Shown here in pieces: positions 28,686 to 37,866 of a DNA stretch of 64,000 bases (positions within the stretch are counted from its first letter, which is position 1; every line of letters starts with the position of its first letter). The notes beneath the pieces are model-generated. The model was not told the DNA's origin. It saw only the letters and a list, made by a program, of their open reading frames with translations, and searched no databases. Made by a program: the position numbers and the translations under genes. The DNA is taken from assembly GCA_002308915.1 (NCBI GenBank), contig DBWI01000024.1, positions 54,363-118,362 of the forward strand. The letters run 5' to 3'. The DNA comes from Christensenella sp. UBA1242 (GTDB lineage Bacteria > Bacillota > Clostridia > Christensenellales > UBA1242).

Positions 28686-30176
28686 TTATATAATTTGTAA
28701 AAACTTTTTCAAAATCTTTTTGAAATCAGCACCAAGTTTCATTCCTTGTCTTATATCAAAACTAGCATCATCTTTTACAACAGTTTTCATAATAATTGAG
28801 TCACCCAAAATATCACAACAGATATCTGTAACATTTCCACTCTTTGATTTATCCAAACTTGCAGATAAACTTATAATTACTGCCAACTTTCTAACTGCTT
28901 CCAAATCTTCTTCTGTAAGAATATCTTTATACTTTACCCATTCTGAAAGAACTATATTGTCAAGATTTTGATACTTACAAGCAAAAGCTGCCAACAATAA
29001 ATCTCTATGTGAAACACCATATAGCTTAGAATTAACTATTATATCAAAACTATAATTAGAATAATTCTCATAATTAACTCTTGTTCCACAATCATACATT
29101 GATGCAGCAATTCTTAATGCTTTAACATACGATCTTGGCAACTTGTGAATAACTCTCAATTGCTTGAACATTACTATTGCTAAATTATGAATATTTTCAC
29201 TATTTGAAAGTGGTTTGTCATAAAATGTTCTAATTGAATCCAAACTATATGACAACATATCATTAAATGGCTTGTCATAGGTTTCTGGTACAATATTATT
29301 ATAAATCAAACCTTCTTGAAGCCCACCAGATGAAATTGAGAATGAATTGATGTTTAATCTTTCAACAAGAGCTCTCACAATTGCCATACCTGCAACTATT
29401 GCATCAGCCCTTTCATCACTTATTCCTTTAAGTTTTGAACCTTTATCTAATTGTACATCCTTAACTTTAGCATAAACACCATCAAATACATCATGTGTAA
29501 CAACATAATTATTATCAACATTTAATGGATAATGTGAAACTTTTTTAGCAAGTCTTCCAACTGCAAGCATTACTTCACCAGCACCTACAAACAATGTATC
29601 TTCTTCTATATTAGCAAAAAATTCTGTTTTGTTTACCCAATCTGTTACTTCTTTTCTTATATCATCAAGACTTGCCTTTTCTTCAGCAAATGTAACAGCA
29701 CCTTTATTATAAGTAACAGAAGCTATAATCATTCTACGATTATATTGTATTACATGTGTAACACTAGGTTCAACATCAATTATAATCCCTTTTGGTACAT
29801 CTATAGTGTTGATAATTCCACCATATATTGACTTAACTTCTTCTTCTGGTGTCAAAATTGTAAATGTGAATGATGTGTGATTATATATCTCATCAAAAAA
29901 GCTCTTTTGGTTTTTGGCTTCTTTAATAAAATTTTTTGCAACTGCAACAAATCTTGTTACTTGATTGTTTTCACAAACCTTTCTAAACATTTTTAACACA
30001 GACAAAGTCTCGTTAACTTTTGCTGCAGAAACAATACCATCTTTTGAAATTCCAACACCAAGTTGTAAATTTTCACTAACACTATCTGCTAAATTAAAAA
30101 ACTGATTTTTTGCGACATCAATTATGAGTAATTTCAAATTGACTTCATTCATTTCAATAATTGCAACTTTTTCCAT
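28686..30176 (-). CDS. Ppx/GppA-family protein with degenerate active sites
   Basis: 496 residues with the full two-domain layout of exopolyphosphatase/pppGpp phosphatases: an actin-like N-terminal fold (to about 290) and an HD-like C-terminal domain. The alignment can be followed (VAVAKNFIKEAKN for VATSALREAKN; ILTPEEEVKSIYGG for the catalytic SGEEEA..I..G). However the first phosphate loop (DIGSNS) is replaced by EMNEVN (8-13), the second (DIGGGST) by DVEPSVT (134-140), and the HD-domain HHxHS cluster by YSNYS (372-376). Catalysis as in Ppx is therefore unlikely; a scaffold or sensor role is an inference. It lies four bases after the ferredoxin gene and is probably co-transcribed with it. 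Confidence 0.85.
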   Translation of the reverse strand: MEKVAIIEMNEVNLKLLIIDVAKNQFFNLADSVSENLQLGVGISKDGIVSAAKVNETLSVLKMFRKVCENNQVTRFVAVAKNFIKEAKNQKSFFDEIYNHTSFTFTILTPEEEVKSIYGGIINTIDVPKGIIIDVEPSVTHVIQYNRRMIIASVTYNKGAVTFAEEKASLDDIRKEVTDWVNKTEFFANIEEDTLFVGAGEVMLAVGRLAKKVSHYPLNVDNNYVVTHDVFDGVYAKVKDVQLDKGSKLKGISDERADAIVAGMAIVRALVERLNINSFSISSGGLQEGLIYNNIVPETYDKPFNDMLSYSLDSIRTFYDKPLSNSENIHNLAIVMFKQLRVIHKLPRSYVKALRIAASMYDCGTRVNYENYSNYSFDIIVNSKLYGVSHRDLLLAAFACKYQNLDNIVLSEWVKYKDILTEEDLEAVRKLAVIISLSASLDKSKSGNVTDICCDILGDSIIMKTVVKDDASFDIRQGMKLGADFKKILKKFLQII

Positions 30177-30180
30177 ATTA

Positions 30181-30351
30181 TTACCTTTTTATTTCTATTG
30201 CATTAACTGGGCAAACCGCTTCACATGTCCCACATTTTATGCACAATTCTTGATTTATTACAGCTCTTCCATTATTGTCAAATGAAATAGCTTCAACTGG
30301 ACACATGTTTACACAAGTTCCACAACCAATACATTTCTTTGGATCTACCAC
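30181..30351 (-). CDS. 2[4Fe-4S] ferredoxin, short
   Basis: A 56-residue clostridial-type ferredoxin. Two CxxCxxCxxxCP motifs are complete: CIGCGTCVNMCP (7-18) and CIKCGTCEAVCP (37-48), each followed by an Ala-Ile turn. The start is taken as the GTG at 30351, nine bases after AAAGGAG; a GTG two codons earlier (30357) is possible. Such ferredoxins accept electrons from pyruvate:ferredoxin oxidoreductase, present here at 55.8-59.2 kb. It precedes the Ppx-like gene by four bases. Confidence 0.9.
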   Translation of the reverse strand: MVDPKKCIGCGTCVNMCPVEAISFDNNGRAVINQELCIKCGTCEAVCPVNAIEIKR

Positions 30352-30415
30352 GCGCACTTACTCCTTTACTGGAGTATTGTAGCATAATACAAGAATTTTG
30401 TCCACTATTAAAAAA

Positions 30416-30772
30416 TTATTTTTTAAATATTTTAATAAGCTCAAATATAGACAATAAAATCAAAAATACACCAAATGAAATTCTTAACTGATTTTGATCT
30501 AAATAATTAGCAATCAACCCACCCAAAAACGCACTTAAAACCCCTGCCAGTATTGTTATAATACCATAACTAAATTTTACCAAATTGTTTTGGCTGTGAA
30601 TTAAAATCGCAATAATACTCATAGGCAAAAATGCCAATAAATTTAAGCCTTGAGCCAAGTTTTGACTGGTACCAATAAAAAATGTTAATAAGGGTATCAA
30701 AACTGTTCCTCCTCCCATACCCATACCACCCAAAACACCAGCCAAAATTCCAAATAACAAATATATTAACAT
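30416..30772 (-). CDS. TauE/SafE family permease, half-size subunit 2
   Basis: 118 residues with about four membrane helices. The first carries GVLGGMGMGGGTVLIPLL, the glycine-rich repeat signature of TauE/SafE (DUF81) anion or sulfite exporters, which usually contain two such repeats in one 250-aa chain. Here each repeat is its own gene: the partner at 30766 overlaps this start by seven bases. They probably assemble as a heterodimer. The substrate cannot be told. Confidence 0.8.
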   Translation of the reverse strand: MLIYLLFGILAGVLGGMGMGGGTVLIPLLTFFIGTSQNLAQGLNLLAFLPMSIIAILIHSQNNLVKFSYGIITILAGVLSAFLGGLIANYLDQNQLRISFGVFLILLSIFELIKIFKK

Positions 30773-31134
30773 ATAACCGACTTAACACCAATAACCAACA
30801 TCAATATTGCAAATATAATAGTTAAAACCTTTTTATTTATTTTTGCCAAAAATTTAGCACCAAAATAACCACCTATAACTGAACCCATTGAAATCATTAA
30901 TAGACAATAAAAGTCAATATCGTTTTTATATACATAAACAAATGAAGAACAGATGCTAAGTGGTAGAATTATGCACAGCGAAGTTGCATGTGCTTCTTTT
31001 TCTGAAATTTTGCATAATTTCTCAAGCAATGGCACACAAATCATTCCTCCTCCACCGCCCCAAAATCCATTAACAAAACCTGTAATAACACCAACTAATG
31101 CACAATAAATTCTTTGTTTGACTTTCTTCTTCAT
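30766..31134 (-). CDS. TauE/SafE family permease, half-size subunit 1
   Basis: 122 residues with about four membrane helices and the first TauE/SafE repeat (GVITGFVNGFWGGGGGMICVPLL), including HATSLCIILPLSI typical of the second helix. The ATG at 31134 lacks a clear ribosome binding site; an in-frame TTG at 31179 would add 15 residues. The frame ends seven bases inside the second half-gene, so the pair is translated from one message. It is not an obvious frameshift of a single gene, because the second half has its own ATG and complete N-terminal helix. Confidence 0.78.
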   Translation of the reverse strand: MKKKVKQRIYCALVGVITGFVNGFWGGGGGMICVPLLEKLCKISEKEAHATSLCIILPLSICSSFVYVYKNDIDFYCLLMISMGSVIGGYFGAKFLAKINKKVLTIIFAILMLVIGVKSVIC

Positions 31135-31173
31135 TTTTATAAAAATATTGTTGCACAATTTGCAAAAAAATAT

Positions 31174-31202
31174 TTGCAAATATTTAAGATATGTTCTATA
31201 AT
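31174..31202 (+). promoter_or_regulatory. Promoter of the 1068-aa surface protein
   Basis: -35 TTGCAA (31174-31179), 17-base spacer, perfect -10 TATAAT (31197-31202), 41 bases before the ATG. Confidence 0.75.
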
Positions 31203-31243
31203 ACTTAAGTTATTATAATATATTAAAAGGTGAAACTAAAAAA

Positions 31244-34200
31244 ATGACTACAACAAAAAAATTTAAAAACATTGCTTTATCAGTTCTATTGCTACTCTTA
31301 TCTTTTGCTTTGTCGTTTGTGGCATTTCCACAACAAAAAGTATTAGCAGAAGATGAGGTAGCTTTTTCTGAGGTAACAATTACAAACAGTGACTTCAATT
31401 CAAGTACAACCACAGCACTTCAATCATCACCTACTGGTTGGACAAGAAGTGGAACTTCATCTGGAAAAAATGGTGTAATAAGCGTTAACTCAGACAATTT
31501 TTCATCAAGAGCAAGTTCATCATATGCTTTACAATCTAGTCAAAATCCATATAAAGCATATTCACAACTTGATGACCATGTTTTGATGATAAACGCAAAA
31601 TCATCAACTACAACAAATGAAACAAACCATATTGGATATGTTTCAAATTCTATATCATTAACAAGTTATTCATATTACAGATTAAGTGTATGGACTTTAA
31701 CACAAGAACATGCTGTTGCTTCAATTTATCTTAGTGGACTCAATGATGAAGTAGCGAACACATCTTTTGAAAGATATTCAAGCACTGTTTGGACAGAATA
31801 TAGATTCTACATTGCAACAGGAATTGATTCTCAATCAGTAAAAATTGAACTTTGGTTAGGTTCAACAACACAAGATAGTATGAATGCAGTTTTCTTTGAT
31901 CATATAACAGCACTTAAACTTTCTGGAAGTTATTATGCAAGCGAAACAACAACTCCAAATTCAAGAATAAATATAATCGACTTAAGAGATTACAAAGATG
32001 ATATGATTACAAATGCAGACTTTGAAAATGGATTTGAAGGTTGGCATACCGTTAATCCCCTAACATATGGTGATGCTAAGATAATAAGCATCCAATATAC
32101 AGAAAGTATGACAAACTTAGGTCTCGAATATTTAGGAAGTGACCTAAGCGAAAACAATAGATATTCATTATTATTATATTCAAATGATAATGCAGCAAGT
32201 ATTGGTTATGAAAGCACTTCTTTCGTTATTCAACCATTTGAAACTTACAAAATAACAGTTTGGGCAAAAGTAAGCTCTGATTTAAAATCAAAAGCAAGCA
32301 TTGTTCTTAAAGAAGGAAATGATGTTACAGCAATGTATGGTGAAGATGAAGATTTTTATTCACCTGTAAATCAAGTCTTAGAAATTACAAGCAACACATC
32401 AAATTCAATAACAAATAACTATACACCTTATTATTTCTATATTAAAGGACATGAACTATATCAAACATCATTTACTCTCCAACTTTGGCTTGGAACAAGC
32501 ACAGAAGGTGCAACAGGTTGTGTTGTATTTGATAATGTAAAATTTGAAAAAATATCATGGAATCAATTTAGTTCAGCTAGTTCAACAAACACAAAAACTG
32601 TTACCTTATCAACATTAAGTGGAACTCCAAGTGTTACAAATGGTACCTTTAATGTTGCAAAAGATCTTGAAAAAGATTTTGAATATCCAGTAACTCCAAG
32701 TGGTTGGACAAACGAATCAAACGACGCAGCAGCAAAATATGGTATTATTAACACATATTCACCTTTATATGAAAATTACAAAGATAAGATTGGAAATATT
32801 CAAAACCCAGGAAACCCTTCAGCTGTTGATGTTAATAATGATGTAAACAATGTTGTAGTTCTCTACAACCCACAACAAGCATATCAATCAATTACAAGTG
32901 AAACACTTTCAACAACATTAGATACCTATCAAAAAATTACTTTTGATTACAAAACAGTTGCTCAATCATTAAATACAAACTTACTTAATGTTTATGTTTT
33001 GGATAGTGATAATAATATATTATTTGCTGATGAAAATTTATATAGTGAAAACTGGACAAAATACACACTTTTAATTAAATCATATGGATATTCATCAACA
33101 ATAAAACTCAAATTATCACTTGGAACTTCAGATTCAAAAGTAAATGGTTATCTTTTTGTAGATAATGTAAAATTTGAAAACGACAGTTCAATGACAGATG
33201 AATTATATGAAGCATATATAGGTGCACACAAAACATTAGATTTTTCTGTTACAAACTTTAATTTAATTTCTCCAACACAACAACATGATATGTATACTGC
33301 TTATCGCTATACAGCAGAATTGGCAAAAGGAACAAATCAAGACCAAGGAAACCCTGTTGCTTATGGTGGAATTATTGATGGAGAAGATAACATATTTGGC
33401 ATAACAAATTCAGAAACAAATAATGGTCTTAAGTATATGCCAGCATTTGTATCAAATGGTGTTGCAACATATTACTTGACAGCAAAAGACGCACTTTCAT
33501 TAGATTCTAGCAATTATTATAAATTCTCAGTTGATGTTTATACAAGATTTTCAGGTGACTTCTCCCCTATTAATGAAAACGAAGAAGCAAAATATGGTGC
33601 AGTATTTGCAATTAAGGGCCTTGAAAAACAATTTGATAATATAGTATCAAATGATGAATGGACAACATATACTTTATATGCAAAAGTTGATAGTTCAACA
33701 TCTGTTAATTTAAGATTTGGCATCACAAGCAATAGTGATGGAATACTTGGACAAGCATTCTTTGATAATTTCAAATTTGAAACAATTGAAGAAACAGAAT
33801 ATAATCAAGCAACAAACATTGCAAAATCAGATGCAACAATAATTGTTTCTGGTGAAGTTGTTGATGATGAAGAGCAGCAAGAAGACAATACAAACAATGA
33901 TTCACAAAACAATGCAATGATTTGGTATTTAATACCAACTGGATTATTATTTGCAGCACTTGTTATTGCACTTATCGCCTACTTTGGAAAAAATATCACA
34001 ATCAAAAAGTGGGAGAAAAAGAAAGTTGCAGAATATGACAGAGACGCAACTGTTCATCGTGATGTTGTAAGAAAAGATGCTGAAAAGATAAGAGATGACA
34101 AAGTAAAAGAACTCAAAAAACAAATTGCAGAAATTCAAGAAGAGTTAACAAGAATTGAAGAACTTCATAAAGAAAATGTTAAAGCTAATCGTCCAACTAC

Positions 34201-34450
34201 AGACAAAAAAGTTTCTAGAGAAGCTGAAAGAGACTTTAAAGCATATGCTCAAAGACATACAAAACTTGAAAATCAAATTGAATTACTCAATAGCAAAATT
34301 GATTCTTTGAATATGCCTGAATATTTACTCTCAATTCAAAAATCTTTAATACTTGAAAAAGTGAAAAAAGAACGTGAAGAAAAAGACAGAGTAAACAAAC
34401 AAAAAAAGCAAGAACAAAAACAAGCAAAACTTGCTAACAAAAACAAATAA
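31244..34450 (+). CDS. Large surface protein with four CBM-like modules, one TM and a cytoplasmic coiled coil
   Basis: 1068 aa. A signal peptide (KKFKNIALSVLLLLLSFALSF, then an Ala-Glu-Asp cleavage zone near 35) is followed by four divergent repeats of roughly 190-200 residues. Each opens with a (I/V)TNxxF...GW-type segment and closes with a FFDHITALKL / VVFDNVKFEKI / LFVDNVKFEND / AFFDNFKFETI strand, the pattern of jelly-roll carbohydrate-binding or galactose-binding-like modules (CBM4_9-like). An acidic linker leads to one transmembrane helix (about 893-914) and a 150-residue Lys/Glu-rich cytoplasmic tail with heptad-like spacing. No sortase motif or catalytic domain is seen. It probably binds wall or host glycans outside and a cytosolic partner inside. 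AAAGGTGA precedes the ATG. Monocistronic with its own promoter and terminator. Confidence 0.85.
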   Translation: MTTTKKFKNIALSVLLLLLSFALSFVAFPQQKVLAEDEVAFSEVTITNSDFNSSTTTALQSSPTGWTRSGTSSGKNGVISVNSDNFSSRASSSYALQSSQNPYKAYSQLDDHVLMINAKSSTTTNETNHIGYVSNSISLTSYSYYRLSVWTLTQEHAVASIYLSGLNDEVANTSFERYSSTVWTEYRFYIATGIDSQSVKIELWLGSTTQDSMNAVFFDHITALKLSGSYYASETTTPNSRINIIDLRDYKDDMITNADFENGFEGWHTVNPLTYGDAKIISIQYTESMTNLGLEYLGSDLSENNRYSLLLYSNDNAASIGYESTSFVIQPFETYKITVWAKVSSDLKSKASIVLKEGNDVTAMYGEDEDFYSPVNQVLEITSNTSNSITNNYTPYYFYIKGHELYQTSFTLQLWLGTSTEGATGCVVFDNVKFEKISWNQFSSASSTNTKTVTLSTLSGTPSVTNGTFNVAKDLEKDFEYPVTPSGWTNESNDAAAKYGIINTYSPLYENYKDKIGNIQNPGNPSAVDVNNDVNNVVVLYNPQQAYQSITSETLSTTLDTYQKITFDYKTVAQSLNTNLLNVYVLDSDNNILFADENLYSENWTKYTLLIKSYGYSSTIKLKLSLGTSDSKVNGYLFVDNVKFENDSSMTDELYEAYIGAHKTLDFSVTNFNLISPTQQHDMYTAYRYTAELAKGTNQDQGNPVAYGGIIDGEDNIFGITNSETNNGLKYMPAFVSNGVATYYLTAKDALSLDSSNYYKFSVDVYTRFSGDFSPINENEEAKYGAVFAIKGLEKQFDNIVSNDEWTTYTLYAKVDSSTSVNLRFGITSNSDGILGQAFFDNFKFETIEETEYNQATNIAKSDATIIVSGEVVDDEEQQEDNTNNDSQNNAMIWYLIPTGLLFAALVIALIAYFGKNITIKKWEKKKVAEYDRDATVHRDVVRKDAEKIRDDKVKELKKQIAEIQEELTRIEELHKENVKANRPTTDKKVSREAERDFKAYAQRHTKLENQIELLNSKIDSLNMPEYLLSIQKSLILEKVKKEREEKDRVNKQKKQEQKQAKLANKNK

Positions 34451-34456
34451 AACATA

Positions 34457-34492
34457 AAAAATACCAGATATATAACATCTGGTATTTTTTTC
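34457..34492. terminator. Bidirectional terminator (surface protein / ychF)
   Basis: Stem AAATACCAGAT/ATCTGGTATTT with a seven-base loop; T runs on both strands, so it serves both convergent genes. Confidence 0.92.
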
Positions 34493-34500
34493 AAATTATA

Positions 34501-35595
34501 TTAAACATTAAACCTAAACAACATCACATCGCCATCTTGAACAACATAATCTTTACCTTCTATTCTAACCTTGCCTTTTTCTCTTGCAGCGACGTAACTA
34601 CCGCAGGCGACTAAATCATCATACTTAACAACTTCTGCCTTTATAAAGCCCCTTTCAAAGTCTGTATGAATTTTTCCAGCAGCTTGTGGAGCTTTTGTTC
34701 CCTTTTTAATTGTCCACGCTCTACATTCTGTTTCACCTGCTGTAAGATAACTCATAAGTCCCAACAAACTATAACTTGCTGTAACAAGTTTGTCTAATCC
34801 ACTTTCTGTTATTCCAAGTTCTTGTTTGAATAGTTCTCTTTCATCTGGGTCAAGCTTTGTTAATTCTTCTTCAATGCGAGCACATAAAGCTATTGTTTCA
34901 GCCCCTTCTTTTTTTGCGTACTCTTGAACTTTTTTTACATATTCATTATTTGGATTTGTTATATCGTTTTCTGATATATTTGCACAATATATAATTGGCT
35001 TTGTTGTAAGCAAAAAGAATGAATTGACAATTTTTATATCATCTTCATCTTCAAATTTTACTGTTCTTGCATTTTGTCCATTTTCTAATGCTTCTTTCAA
35101 TTTTAGTAAAATAGCAAGTTCTTTCTCTGATTGTTTTTCTCCAACTCTTGCGAGTTTATATAGTTTTTCATATCTCTTAGAAACTGTTTCCAAGTCAGAA
35201 AGTATAAGTTCCAAATTGATTATTTCTATATCTCTAATTGGATCAACTGTTGCATTTACATTTATTATGTTAGGATCGTCAAAACATCTAACAACATGAC
35301 AAATAGCATCAACTTCTCTAATATGACTCAAAAATTTATTTCCAAGTCCTTCTCCTTTACTTGCCCCTGCAACAAGTCCTGCTATATCAACAAACTCTAT
35401 AGATGCAGGAGTAATCTTTTTTGTATTATACATTTTACCTAAAACATTTAGTCTTTCATCTTTAACATCAACAACACCAACATTAGGTTCAATTGTACAG
35501 AAAGGATAGTTTGCGCTTTCTGCTCCTGCTTCTGTTATTGCATTAAATAATGTACTTTTACCAACATTTGGTAAACCTACTACACCAATCTTCAT
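34501..35595 (-). CDS. ychF: Redox-regulated ATPase YchF (OLA1 family)
   Basis: OBG-family P-loop protein that binds ATP and ribosomes. G1 is [15 protein letters not shown] (7-21), G3 is [17 protein letters not shown], and the C-terminal TGS-like domain ends [10 protein letters not shown]. The NxxE motif of the family, conferring ATP rather than GTP specificity, fits [10 protein letters not shown]. 364 aa is normal. AAGGAAG precedes the ATG. Confidence 0.96.
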   Translation of the reverse strand: MKIGVVGLPNVGKSTLFNAITEAGAESANYPFCTIEPNVGVVDVKDERLNVLGKMYNTKKITPASIEFVDIAGLVAGASKGEGLGNKFLSHIREVDAICHVVRCFDDPNIINVNATVDPIRDIEIINLELILSDLETVSKRYEKLYKLARVGEKQSEKELAILLKLKEALENGQNARTVKFEDEDDIKIVNSFFLLTTKPIIYCANISENDITNPNNEYVKKVQEYAKKEGAETIALCARIEEELTKLDPDERELFKQELGITESGLDKLVTASYSLLGLMSYLTAGETECRAWTIKKGTKAPQAAGKIHTDFERGFIKAEVVKYDDLVACGSYVAAREKGKVRIEGKDYVVQDGDVMLFRFNV

Positions 35596-35614
35596 TTTAT
35601 ATTTCTTCCTTTTG

Positions 35615-37027
35615 TTAATATAATTGTTTTATATCCCATGTAGTTCCATTTGAACTATCTTTCAACATAATGCCTTTGCTGTCCAATTCATTTCTAATTT
35701 CATCAGCCTTTGCATAATCTTTGTTAGCTTTAAAATCTGCTCTCAAAGCAATCTTGTCTTCTATGTATTGTTCAGTTACATTTAATGCATTCAAATACTT
35801 AAATTTAATATTTTTAATAAATTCACTTGGTGAATGCGTAAACAAACCAAATATATCCTTAATTTTTTGTATTGCATAGCTAAAAGATGATAGTAATTTG
35901 AAATCATTATATTTTCCAAATTTTGAACAAATTGTAAACATATCTGCAATAAATTTAGCTGTATTAAAATCATCATCCATACATTCAATAAATTGATTTA
36001 ATATATCAGCATTTGGAGTAATTTCTTGTTGTGAATTTTTTAATGCATTTTCAACATTATTAATTACATTGTAGAAATAATATAAACTTTTTTCTGCTTG
36101 TTTTAATGCATTCTCGCCTAAATCTAATGTTGAAGTATAATGATTAACCAAAATAGCATATCTAATTACCTCTTTGTCATAGACTTTAAGTAAATCATTA
36201 ACCAACATGAAATTGCCAAGACTTTTGCTCATTTTTTGACCATCAACAGTGATTAAACCATTATGAATCCAATAATTAGCTAAGTCGCAATCATTTTCGC
36301 ATTTACTTTGTGCAATTTCATTCTCGTGATGAGGGAAAACTAAGTCTTTTCCACCACCATGAATATCTATCTGTTTGCCAAGAAATTTTTTTATCATTGT
36401 TGAACATTCTATATGCCAACCTGGTCTACCTTTACCCCATGGGCTATCCCAACCAAACTCACCTTGTCCAACAGCCTTCCACAAAGCAAAATCCAAAGCA
36501 TCTTCTTTGCTCTCTGCACTTTCAATTCTTACTGAATTAATTAGTTCATCAATTTTTCTGTTAGACAAAGTTCCATAGCCGTGATATTTTTTTACGCAAA
36601 AATAAACATCACCAACAGGTGTTGCATATGCATATCCCTTATCTATTAAATCACTAACAAATTCTATTATCTCCGGTATACACTTTGTTACTCTTGGACG
36701 ATATGTTGGTTCACTAACCCCAAGAGCTTCCCATGTTTTGTTTATTGATTGAACTCTTTGTTCTGCAAGTTCTAATGGAGATATTCCAAGTTCTTTTGAT
36801 TGATTTATTATTCTGTCATCAATATCTGTATAATTTGAAGCATACTCAACCTTATATCCCTTAAATCTGAAATAATTAACAATAACATCAAATGTAATTG
36901 CTTGTCTTGCATGACCCAAATGAGCTTCGCCATTTACTGTCATACCACAAACATACATTTTTATTACGCCAGGTTCTAGCGTTTCAAATTCTTCTTTTTT
37001 TCTATGCAAAACATTAAATACTTTCAT
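35615..37027 (-). CDS. cysS: Cysteinyl-tRNA synthetase
   Basis: Class I synthetase, 470 aa. CGMTVNGEAHLGHARQ contains the zinc Cys and the HIGH-type motif (HLGH); GWHIECSTM and HGGGKDLVFPHHENE hold the remaining zinc ligands; KMSKSLGN is the KMSKS loop. GAGGAA ahead of the ATG comes from the end of the preceding gene, which stops two bases upstream, so they are co-transcribed. No T-box leader is visible. Confidence 0.96.
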   Translation of the reverse strand: MKVFNVLHRKKEEFETLEPGVIKMYVCGMTVNGEAHLGHARQAITFDVIVNYFRFKGYKVEYASNYTDIDDRIINQSKELGISPLELAEQRVQSINKTWEALGVSEPTYRPRVTKCIPEIIEFVSDLIDKGYAYATPVGDVYFCVKKYHGYGTLSNRKIDELINSVRIESAESKEDALDFALWKAVGQGEFGWDSPWGKGRPGWHIECSTMIKKFLGKQIDIHGGGKDLVFPHHENEIAQSKCENDCDLANYWIHNGLITVDGQKMSKSLGNFMLVNDLLKVYDKEVIRYAILVNHYTSTLDLGENALKQAEKSLYYFYNVINNVENALKNSQQEITPNADILNQFIECMDDDFNTAKFIADMFTICSKFGKYNDFKLLSSFSYAIQKIKDIFGLFTHSPSEFIKNIKFKYLNALNVTEQYIEDKIALRADFKANKDYAKADEIRNELDSKGIMLKDSSNGTTWDIKQLY

Positions 37028-37029
37028 TT

Positions 37030-37779
37030 TTATTCCTCAATCTGTGATATATCTTCTTTTTTCTTTTTTGTCTTTTTTATAGTAAAGTATGAAATAAAAT
37101 TCTTATCAAAATGTGACCAAATTGAACACACAATACCAATTAACAATGCTCCACAACAACTCATGATGATATCTATCATTGTATCAACAACGGCATCATG
37201 TCCAACATATGCAACACCTTGTGGATTTAAATACCTTTGAAGATTTAAGCCAAACAAACTATCACAAGTGAATTCATATATTTCCCAAATTGTACCAATT
37301 GCAATTGCAAAACTAAACACAAAAATAAAAACAAAGAATGCATTTGATTTTTGCTGTTTTTTGTATACAAAATTCAAAAAGAACATAGCCAAAAAACCTA
37401 GCAGTATACCACTTACAAAATGTACAATATTATCCCAATATGGAATAACTTGATATAAATTTCTAAATGTTCCCAAATAACTCGTTAAAAACAAAAAGAA
37501 ATAAAACAAACTTGTTGCAAAATATGGTATTTGAATTTTAAATATTTTTTTTGCAAGCAATGGTAAAAAAATAATTATAATTACAGAAATATGCATTATT
37601 AAAAATAATGTATAGTCCCTATCTGTTTTACCTTCAAGCATATCCCTAATGCAAAAGCAAAGTGAAAAAACAAACAAAGATAGTATTGCAACAAAAAGCA
37701 TAGCATTTATAACATTAAATGCATTAAACCTTTTATTTTGTTTGTAAGTATTAAACTCCAAAAAGCTTTTTTTCTTCAC
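37030..37779 (-). CDS. DUF2238-like membrane protein
   Basis: Integral membrane protein with about six helices. The motif set WDNIVHFVSGILLG, AIAIGTIWEIYEF and GHDAVVDTMIDII matches the DUF2238 (YjdF-like) family, of unknown function. I place the start at GTG 37779 (249 aa): no ribosome binding site is found for it or for the upstream GTG at 37797, and the -10 box lies exactly six bases before 37779, so the mRNA would be leaderless. The Lys/Glu-rich C terminus overlaps nothing and is followed at once by cysS. Confidence 0.8.
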   Translation of the reverse strand: MKKKSFLEFNTYKQNKRFNAFNVINAMLFVAILSLFVFSLCFCIRDMLEGKTDRDYTLFLIMHISVIIIIFLPLLAKKIFKIQIPYFATSLFYFFLFLTSYLGTFRNLYQVIPYWDNIVHFVSGILLGFLAMFFLNFVYKKQQKSNAFFVFIFVFSFAIAIGTIWEIYEFTCDSLFGLNLQRYLNPQGVAYVGHDAVVDTMIDIIMSCCGALLIGIVCSIWSHFDKNFISYFTIKKTKKKKEDISQIEE

Positions 37780-37785
37780 GAAATA

Positions 37786-37814
37786 ATTATGGCACACTTA
37801 AACAAATAAAGCAA
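37786..37814 (-). promoter_or_regulatory. Promoter predicting leaderless start for DUF2238-cysS
   Basis: Minus-strand -35 TTGCTT (37809-37814), 17-base spacer, -10 CATAAT (37786-37791), then six bases to GTG 37779, whose G would be +1. Confidence 0.5.
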
Positions 37815-37837
37815 ACAAATTTGATGTCAAATAAGAA

Positions 37838-37866
37838 CAAAAAAACTGCCATTATGACAGTTTTTC
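37838..37866 (-). terminator. Terminator overlapping the trxB stop
   Basis: Stem AAAACTG/CAGTTTT around the trxB stop codon with a T run; its left arm is part of the coding sequence. Confidence 0.75.

Noticed and set aside
30416..31179. Single TauE gene broken by a frameshift
   Set aside because: The second half has its own ATG and complete helix set, with a seven-base overlap typical of coupled genes.
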